Below, one piece after another: positions 6,053-11,156 of a stretch of DNA of 11,156 nucleotides. Numbering within the stretch: position 1 is the first letter of the stretch; the number at the start of each line of letters is the position of its first letter. The position numbers were made by a program, and so were the translations under genes. Where the stretch lies: positions 1 through 11,156 of the forward strand of contig USLH01000075.1 of the NCBI GenBank assembly GCA_900555435.1, written 5' to 3'. A model generated the notes under the pieces. The model ran no database searches. It had not been told where the DNA came from and saw only the letters and a program-made list of their open reading frames with translations. Origin of the DNA: an uncultured Oscillospiraceae bacterium. GTDB lineage: Bacteria; Bacillota; Clostridia; Oscillospirales; Ruminococcaceae.

Positions 6053-7855
6053 ATGAAGCACAAAAAACTCATCTGCCTGCTCCTGAGCCTCATCTTCTGC
6101 TTCGCCATGGTCCCCATGACGGCGATGGCAGCGGAAGCTCCGGAAGGCGTCTGGACGGATTATGCGGCGGACAGCTTCGAATCCGGCACCGGCACCCAGA
6201 CAGACCCCTATGTCATTGCCACTGCTGAGCAGCTGGCAAAGCTGGCGGTCGACGTGAACAGCGGCGTTGACAGCGTTTCCCACACGGGCGAATACTTCGT
6301 CCTGAGCGACAACATCGATCTGTCCGCCCATCGCTGGCGCCCCATCGGCGACGGCGCGGCTGACCGGTCAGTCCACGCTTTCCAGGGTCACTTTGACGGG
6401 CAGAACCACACCATCACCGGTCTGTATGTGGATGAATCCATCGAGACCGCAAAAGACGGCCTGTCCTACAACGCCGGTCTTTTCGGCAACGTTGCCAATG
6501 CTGGGACCTCGACAGAATTGTACGACACCATCGTAAATCTCCACCTGAAAGACGTTTACGTCAAGGCTGGCGGAGAATATGGTGCTGCCGGCGCACTGTC
6601 CGGGTTCATCGCCAATTCCGGCACCCACATTGTGAACTGCTCCGTGGAAGACGGAACCGTAACCGGCGAAGGCAAGAGTGGTGAAAGTGGAACCGGCGGT
6701 CTGGTCGGTTATACCGCTTGGACTGTTTTTGAAAACTGCACCGCTGATGTCAACGTGGTCACTACGGGCTACGGCGGCTGGACTGGTGGATTTGCCGGAA
6801 GCACCTTCGGAAATGCTTTCAGAAACTGCCACGCCTATGGCGACGTGGAAGGCAACTGGAGCATCGGTGGATTCGCCGGTGTCCTCTTCTGGAGAATCTC
6901 GGCTACAAATTGCGCTGCTCACGGCAATGTCACTGCCCATGACTGGAACGCAGGCGGCTTCGCCGGCTTCATTCAGGGAACTGTCGACAACGACGGGGTT
7001 TCTGCTACCCTTACAAATTGCTCCGCCTATGGCGATGTGACCAGTGATTTAGGCGGCGGACTTGCCCGTGCAGGCGGCTTTGCCGGTACCCTGTGGGATG
7101 AACCCATCACGATCGAAAACAGCCATGCTGCCGGAAAAGTCAGCACGCCTGACAATTCTTCCACCGGCGGCTTTATCGGCTATCTGAACTGCACGCCTGA
7201 TAACGGCACGCTCAAGGACTGCTCCTACAACATGGCAGACAACGAAGGTCTGAACGCCATCGGTGATGCTCAGAACCCCAATCCTGACACCATCGTCCCC
7301 ACCACCCCTGACAAAGCCAAGGACAACGCCTGCAAGGCAACTTACGGCGGCCACAATCCCGAAAAGGTTGCCGCTAAGGCTGCGACCTGCACCGCCGACG
7401 GCTGGAACGAATACTATGTCTGCTCTCGCTGCGGCGTTTGTGTGGATGCAAACGGCGGTCTCTCCGCGATCCCCGTCATCAGCGCTCTGGGCCATGACTT
7501 CGGCGACTGGATGGTCACCAAAGAACCCACCGCCGACAAGGCCGGCTATCAGACCCGTACCTGCAGCAGATGCGGCGCCGAAGAGGTAGAGCGCATCCCT
7601 GCGACCGGCGAGGTAAAGCCCACGGAGCCTACCGAGCCTGAGAAGCCCACCACTCCTGCGGATCCCTCCATCCCGATCCCCGTGGAGCGTCCGGAAGACG
7701 GCGGCTCTCCCGCTGAGCCCTCCGAACCCACTCCCGACGAGCCCGGAACGGTGGTCACTCCTCCGGAAACCGGCAAGGTCTCCTTCGCTCCCGTCCTGCT
7801 GCTGGCCGCTGCGGCTGTTGCCGTTGTCGTTCTCCGCAAAAAAGACGCCGAGTAA
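6053..7855 (+). CDS. Secreted GLUG-repeat surface protein with sortase-like anchor
   Basis: This 600-residue exported protein has a signal peptide (1-26, KHKK then a hydrophobic core, cut after AMA). Residues 45-125 match the lead-in of GLUG/beta-helix proteins (GTGTQTDPYVIATAEQLAKL, then FDGQNHTITGLY). Residues 140-395 hold repeated units with GGFAG-type turns at 215, 245, 272, 301, 341 and 372, alternating with NCxAxGxV strands. Residues 441-516 contain two copies of a cysteine module (CSRCG at 457-461 and 504-508, with GHDFGDW between). A Pro/Glu/Thr linker (520-568) leads to PPETG (570-574), a hydrophobic stretch and RKK near the end. This resembles an LPXTG wall-sorting signal with a non-canonical motif; otherwise the tail is a membrane anchor. 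The role is probably surface adhesion or binding, but the ligand is unknown. It is monocistronic, with a strong AGGAGG 8 nt before the ATG. Confidence 0.88.
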   Translation: MKHKKLICLLLSLIFCFAMVPMTAMAAEAPEGVWTDYAADSFESGTGTQTDPYVIATAEQLAKLAVDVNSGVDSVSHTGEYFVLSDNIDLSAHRWRPIGDGAADRSVHAFQGHFDGQNHTITGLYVDESIETAKDGLSYNAGLFGNVANAGTSTELYDTIVNLHLKDVYVKAGGEYGAAGALSGFIANSGTHIVNCSVEDGTVTGEGKSGESGTGGLVGYTAWTVFENCTADVNVVTTGYGGWTGGFAGSTFGNAFRNCHAYGDVEGNWSIGGFAGVLFWRISATNCAAHGNVTAHDWNAGGFAGFIQGTVDNDGVSATLTNCSAYGDVTSDLGGGLARAGGFAGTLWDEPITIENSHAAGKVSTPDNSSTGGFIGYLNCTPDNGTLKDCSYNMADNEGLNAIGDAQNPNPDTIVPTTPDKAKDNACKATYGGHNPEKVAAKAATCTADGWNEYYVCSRCGVCVDANGGLSAIPVISALGHDFGDWMVTKEPTADKAGYQTRTCSRCGAEEVERIPATGEVKPTEPTEPEKPTTPADPSIPIPVERPEDGGSPAEPSEPTPDEPGTVVTPPETGKVSFAPVLLLAAAAVAVVVLRKKDAE

Positions 7856-7867
7856 GTAAAAAACCTC

Positions 7868-7899
7868 AAAAGCCGCCTGTGTAAAACAGGCGGCTTTTT
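7868..7899 (+). terminator. Intrinsic terminator of the surface-protein gene
   Basis: A 9-bp GC-rich stem GCCGCCTGT/ACAGGCGGC (7872-7880 and 7886-7894) with loop GTAAA is flanked by an A run on the left and a T run (7895-7899) on the right. The symmetric A/T flanks could let it work in both directions. Confidence 0.9.
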
Positions 7900-7900
7900 C

Positions 7901-7929
7901 TTGTCCTTTTCCGACGGACGTGTTAAAAT
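7901..7929 (+). promoter_or_regulatory. Promoter of the MATE transporter
   Basis: TTGTCC (-35, 7901-7906), 17 bp, TAAAAT (-10, 7924-7929) preceded by TGT, an extended -10. It starts 2 nt after the T run of the preceding terminator, so the two transcription units are tightly packed. Confidence 0.68.
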
Positions 7930-7959
7930 GGAGACAGTACTTTCTGAAAGAGGGGTCCT

Positions 7960-9312
7960 ATGTACCGTGACCTGACCCGGGGCAGCATCACCAAATCCCT
8001 GCTGCTCTTCGCCTTACCCATGATTGCCGGAAACCTGCTGCAGCAGTTCTATAACATCGCCGACACCCTCATCGTCGGGCAGGTTTTAGGGAAAAACGCC
8101 CTTGCTGCCGTAGGCTCCGCCTACACTCTCATGACCTTTCTGACCTCCATCCTGCTGGGGCTTTCCATGGGGTCGGGGGCGCTTTTTTCCATTTATCTGG
8201 GAAAGGGCAACCGGAGTTCGCTCCACTCTGCCGTGGCTCATGCCTTCGGGCTGATCTTTCTGGTGACCGTTCTTTTAAATCTGGCGGTCTACCTGTTTTT
8301 GGATCCCATCCTCCGCTTTTTGCAGATCCCCACGGAGCTTTATTCCTCCATGCGGGAATATCTGGTCCTCATTTTTGCCGGCATTGCAGCTACTTTTCTC
8401 TATAACTTCTTCGCCTGCCTCCTCCGTGCGGCAGGGAATTCGGCTGTCCCCCTGCTCTTTTTAGGAACGGCCGCCGTTTTGAACGTGGGGCTCGACCTTC
8501 TTTTCGTGTTGCAGTTCCATTGGGGCATCGCCGGGTCTGCCGTCGCCACGGTTTTTTCCCAGTACGTTTCCGGGATCGGACTGACCCTGTACAGCTTTGC
8601 CCGCTGCCGGGACCTCCTCCCCAGCCGGAAGGAGCTGCGCTGGAATCCGAAGATCCTCCGGGAGATCTGCGACCTCTCCCTCCTCACCTGCGCCCAGCAG
8701 TCGGCGATGAACTTCGGCATTTTATTGGTTCAGCGGCTGGTGGACAGCTTTGGTCCCGTGACCATGGCGGCCTTTGCGGCAGCCGTAAAGATCGACTCCT
8801 TCGCCTACCTCCCCGTACAGGACTTCGGCAATGCTTTTTCCACCTTCATCGCCCAAAATTACGGCGCAAACAAAATCGGCCGCCTGAAAAAAGGGATGCG
8901 GCAGGCGACGTTGGTCAGCGTCTGCTTCTCCCTTGTGATCTCCGCCGCCGTGGTGATTTTCGCCCGACCCCTCATGGGCATTTTCGTCCGTCCGGAGGAG
9001 ACGGAGGTGCTCCGCTCCGGCGTGCGCTACCTGTATATCGAAGGGAGCTTCTATTTCGGCATCGGCTGTCTCTTCCTGCTTTACGGCTTTTACCGGGCAG
9101 TGAAGCGGCCGGGGATGTCGGTGGTGCTGACGGTGATTTCTCTGGGAATACGGGTGGCGCTGGCTTATGCCCTCGCCGGCCCCATCGGGGAAGTCGGCAT
9201 CTGGATCGCCATCCCCATCGGTTGGATCTTAGCCGACCTTGCGGGCTACGGCTACTACTTCCTCCGCAAAAAGCAGCTCCTTCCCCAGCCGGACGCTTCA
9301 AGTGAACCTTGA
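7960..9312 (+). CDS. MATE family multidrug/metabolite exporter
   Basis: This 450-residue integral membrane protein has about 12 hydrophobic segments arranged as two MatE halves (roughly 15-175 and 235-400). The first half shows the family's hallmark LPMIAGNLLQQFYNIADTLI and VGQVLG, followed by GSAYTLMTFL and the amphipathic loop RAAGNSAVPL (156-165). The second half shows the related FGPVTMAAFAAAVKIDSFAY and QNYGANKIGR. MATE exporters use a Na+ or H+ gradient to expel cationic drugs or metabolites; the substrate cannot be read from sequence. The subgroup resembles the MepA/DinF-like transporters common in gut Firmicutes. The start has a purine-rich AAAGAGGGG 4 nt before the ATG. It is monocistronic, converging on the acetyltransferase through a shared terminator. 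Confidence 0.94.
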   Translation: MYRDLTRGSITKSLLLFALPMIAGNLLQQFYNIADTLIVGQVLGKNALAAVGSAYTLMTFLTSILLGLSMGSGALFSIYLGKGNRSSLHSAVAHAFGLIFLVTVLLNLAVYLFLDPILRFLQIPTELYSSMREYLVLIFAGIAATFLYNFFACLLRAAGNSAVPLLFLGTAAVLNVGLDLLFVLQFHWGIAGSAVATVFSQYVSGIGLTLYSFARCRDLLPSRKELRWNPKILREICDLSLLTCAQQSAMNFGILLVQRLVDSFGPVTMAAFAAAVKIDSFAYLPVQDFGNAFSTFIAQNYGANKIGRLKKGMRQATLVSVCFSLVISAAVVIFARPLMGIFVRPEETEVLRSGVRYLYIEGSFYFGIGCLFLLYGFYRAVKRPGMSVVLTVISLGIRVALAYALAGPIGEVGIWIAIPIGWILADLAGYGYYFLRKKQLLPQPDASSEP

Positions 9313-9313
9313 C

Positions 9314-9351
9314 AAAAACGCCCTTGCAGGAAATCCCCGCAAGGGCGTTTT
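9314..9351. terminator. Bidirectional terminator between MATE exporter and acetyltransferase
   Basis: The arms AAAACGCCCTTGC (9315-9327) and GCAAGGGCGTTTT (9339-9351) form a perfect stem with an 11-nt loop. A T run follows on the plus side and a five-T run (from 9314-9318) on the minus side. The MATE stop ends at 9312 and the acetyltransferase stop begins at 9353, so this one hairpin fills the whole gap and serves both convergent genes. Confidence 0.92.
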
Positions 9352-9352
9352 C

Positions 9353-9991
9353 TTATTCGATCACTTTGTTGTCCGCTAAGATCTCCGGCTTATGCTTCAT
9401 GCTGTCCGCATCGGTGATCTCCCGGATCACCCGGCAGGGCACGCCGGCCGCAAAGCTGTTGGGAGGAATGTCCCGGGTCACCACGCTGCCTGCGCCGATG
9501 ACGCAGTTGTCGCCGATGGTCACGCCGGGGCAGACCGTCACCGATGCCCCGAACCAGCAGCTGTTGCCGATGTGGACGGGCTTCGCCCAGCAGAGCCGCC
9601 GGGCCTCCCCCTCCGGGGTCATGATCTTGTTCCGCTCGCTGGCGATCATGGGGTGGCAGGGGGTGACGATGGTGGTATTGGGCCCGAAGTTGCAGTCATC
9701 GCCGATGGTGACCTCTGCATCGTCCTGGATCGTCAGGTTGAAGTTCCCGAAGAAGCGCTTGCCGATCTTCGTGTGCTTGCCATAGTGGAACGCAATGGGC
9801 CCCTGAATGAACAGCCCCTCTCCGAACTCCCCTAAGATCTCCGCCAGAATAGCCGCCCGCTTTTCCACCTCGTCCTCGTGGGTCTGATTGTAGTCCACGT
9901 CCAGGTTGTGGGTGCGCCGCTTGATGGCCTTCAGCTCCGGGTCGCCGGGGAAAAAGAGAATGCCTTCCTTGATCTTATCTTCTTCACACAT
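9353..9991 (-). CDS. Sugar O-acetyltransferase, maltose/galactoside type
   Basis: This 212-residue protein belongs to the LacA/Maa branch of left-handed beta-helix acyltransferases, which move an acetyl group from acetyl-CoA to sugars; it is cytoplasmic and active as a trimer. An N-terminal helical region (about 15-60, with FFPGDPEL and YNQTHEDEVEKR) matches the maltose-acetyltransferase domain. Hexapeptide repeats run from about 80 to 190 (for example VTIGDDCNFGPNTTIVT and VTIGDNCVIGAGSVVTRDIP). The catalytic histidine is H113 in TPCHP, and CWAKPVHIGNSCWFGA with AAGVPCRVIREI completes the family signature. The physiological substrate of this family is usually uncertain, so no symbol is given. 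GGAGG lies 7 nt before the ATG. It follows the YeiH-type gene on the same strand with its own probable promoter. Confidence 0.94.
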   Translation of the reverse strand: MCEEDKIKEGILFFPGDPELKAIKRRTHNLDVDYNQTHEDEVEKRAAILAEILGEFGEGLFIQGPIAFHYGKHTKIGKRFFGNFNLTIQDDAEVTIGDDCNFGPNTTIVTPCHPMIASERNKIMTPEGEARRLCWAKPVHIGNSCWFGASVTVCPGVTIGDNCVIGAGSVVTRDIPPNSFAAGVPCRVIREITDADSMKHKPEILADNKVIE

Positions 9992-10027
9992 AAAAACGCC
10001 TCCGTTTACCGGTAGTTTCTTATCGTC

Positions 10028-10056
10028 ATTCTAGCACAAATCCCGCAAAAAGTCCA
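10028..10056 (-). promoter_or_regulatory. Probable promoter of the acetyltransferase
   Basis: On the minus strand, TAGAAT (-10, 10028-10033) preceded by TGC (extended -10) lies 17 bp from TGGACT (-35, 10051-10056). Two ACCGGT palindromes, at 10008-10013 and 10056-10061, flank it, the second touching the -35 box; they may be binding sites. Confidence 0.5.
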
Positions 10057-10070
10057 CCGGTATTTTCCGT

Positions 10071-11111
10071 TTACCCAATGGTCCCGCCGGGGGCGATTCC
10101 CAGCAGATACTCCACCCCGATGGCTACCAGAACCACCAGCAGCGAAATGATGAACCCATGAAGCATGGGCTTCGCACCGGATTTGCAAAGCTCCTTGAAA
10201 TCCGTATTGAGCCCAATGGCCGCCAGAGCCGCAACCATCAGGAATTTGCTGACGGTTTTCAGAACCGATGCCGCAGCTGCGGGGATCAACCCAAGGCTGG
10301 CAACGGCGGACATGGCGAGGAACCCCAGAATGAACCACGGAAAGACCTTGCTCATCTTCACCTTTACCGCCGTATCCCCCGCCGCCGCCTTTTTCTTCGC
10401 CCGCATGGAGATCAGAGCGAAGACCAGCACCGTAGGGATGATCGCCAGCGTCCGGGTCAGCTTCACCATGGTAGCGAAGTCCCCCGCCGCCTCACTGAAG
10501 GCGTAGCCGGTCGCCACCACGCTGGAGGTGTCGTTGACCGCTGTGCCTGCCCAGAGCCCGAAGGCTGCATCGGAAAGGCCCATCCACCGCCCCAGTAGCG
10601 GGAACACCAAAATCATGACCATATCAAAAAGGAACGTTGCCGACATCCCATAAGCGATGTCCAGATCCGTCGCCTCAATGACCGGCGCAATGGCCGCAAT
10701 GGCGGAGCCGCCGCAGATCCCCGTCCCGGCGTTTATCAGGCTGCTGGTCTTCCAGTTGAGCCCCAGCGCTTTCCCGATCAGCGCACCCAGGCCAAAGCAG
10801 GTAGCGAGGGTGAACAGCATCACGATCAGCGAGAATTTCCCCACCGTCACCACAGTAGACAGGTTCAAGCTGGCGCCCAGCAGGATAATGGCAAACTTTA
10901 AGATCTTCTTGGAGGTGAGCCGGATCCCCGGCGCCGTGGTGGGATTGGGCTTATAAAACCTGTGAACCAGCATCCCTAAAAAGAGAGCGATCACCGATGC
11001 TCCGATGAGGTACACCCCGCAAAGCCCCTCCAAATACTCCAGCCCCTTGGCCGCTGCTGCCAGCGCCAGAGCCAGCAGGCAGCCGGGAACGATCTTTTTC
11101 ACTTTTCCCAT
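10071..11111 (-). CDS. YeiH family membrane transporter (putative sulfate exporter family)
   Basis: This 346-residue integral membrane protein belongs to the conserved family PF03601 (YeiH/UPF0324), with about 10 predicted hydrophobic segments. The family motifs are present: GTGICGGSAIAA (129-140), AGTAVNDTSSV (188-198), KLTR (217-220) and GLNTDF (300-305). The family is often labelled putative sulfate exporter, but the substrate is not established for most members. The length is normal. The N-terminus (MGKVKKIVPG, then a hydrophobic helix) fits a membrane protein starting inside. AAAGGAG lies 7 nt before the ATG. Its own promoter is probably beyond the right edge. Only 79 bp separate it from the acetyltransferase downstream, with no terminator seen between, so read-through into that gene is possible. 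Confidence 0.93.
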   Translation of the reverse strand: MGKVKKIVPGCLLALALAAAAKGLEYLEGLCGVYLIGASVIALFLGMLVHRFYKPNPTTAPGIRLTSKKILKFAIILLGASLNLSTVVTVGKFSLIVMLFTLATCFGLGALIGKALGLNWKTSSLINAGTGICGGSAIAAIAPVIEATDLDIAYGMSATFLFDMVMILVFPLLGRWMGLSDAAFGLWAGTAVNDTSSVVATGYAFSEAAGDFATMVKLTRTLAIIPTVLVFALISMRAKKKAAAGDTAVKVKMSKVFPWFILGFLAMSAVASLGLIPAAAASVLKTVSKFLMVAALAAIGLNTDFKELCKSGAKPMLHGFIISLLVVLVAIGVEYLLGIAPGGTIG

Positions 11112-11156
11112 TCCGATACTCCTTTACATAAGAAACCGGAAGCTCCAACTCCAGAG

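Noticed and set aside
8520..9305. A 261-codon plus-strand frame within the MATE gene
   Set aside because: It is a frame-shifted shadow rich in R, P, G and H; the MATE frame has all family motifs and no frameshift.
11112..11156. A possible C-terminal tail (LWSWSFRFLM then stop) of a gene beyond the right edge
   Set aside because: Only 10 codons are visible, nothing is recognisable, and the stop just before the YeiH ribosome binding site could be chance.

Overview
The window reads as a stretch of chromosome from a Gram-positive anaerobe of the class Clostridia, probably Oscillospiraceae/Ruminococcaceae-like. That placement is inferred from four things: GC-rich genes separated by AT-rich spacers, strong AGGAGG-type ribosome binding sites, an HPr-type protein that keeps the regulatory serine, and a surface protein with a GLUG-like fold and a sortase-like tail. 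No phage, insertion sequence, CRISPR array, tRNA or rRNA was seen. Most of the window is ordinary metabolism and transport. I found no convincing new multi-gene system; the less ordinary material is small proteins, leaders and intergenic architecture.

Left part (1-2031). The first codons of a probable purL and a complete mtaB (tRNA methylthiotransferase) lie on the minus strand. mtaB has a leader of about 158 nt holding a perfect 11-bp inverted repeat. Its promoter stands back to back with the promoter of a plus-strand 76-residue HPr-like protein that lacks the phosphorylatable histidine but keeps the KSIMGI serine motif, like a Crh-type regulator. Three consecutive hairpins, the last a terminator, follow that gene.

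Xylose block (2097-5949). An AraC-family regulator (minus) is divergent from xylB-xylA (plus), which encode xylulokinase and xylose isomerase and end at a clear terminator. The regulator's promoter overlaps the -35 region of the xylBA promoter. Immediately after the regulator gene, on the same strand, is an unannotated 35-residue single-pass membrane protein with its own good ribosome binding site. Together these look like a xylose-to-xylulose-5-phosphate module; no transporter is in the window. The Crh-like protein next door suggests, without proof, a catabolite-repression context.

Right part (5950-11156). A 600-residue secreted, probably wall-anchored GLUG-repeat protein has its own promoter, a palindrome over the predicted transcription start, and a terminator. 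A MATE-family exporter with its own promoter follows. It converges, through a shared bidirectional terminator, with a maltose/galactoside-type O-acetyltransferase on the minus strand. Upstream of that, also on the minus strand, is a YeiH-family (PF03601) membrane transporter whose ribosome binding site lies just inside the right edge.
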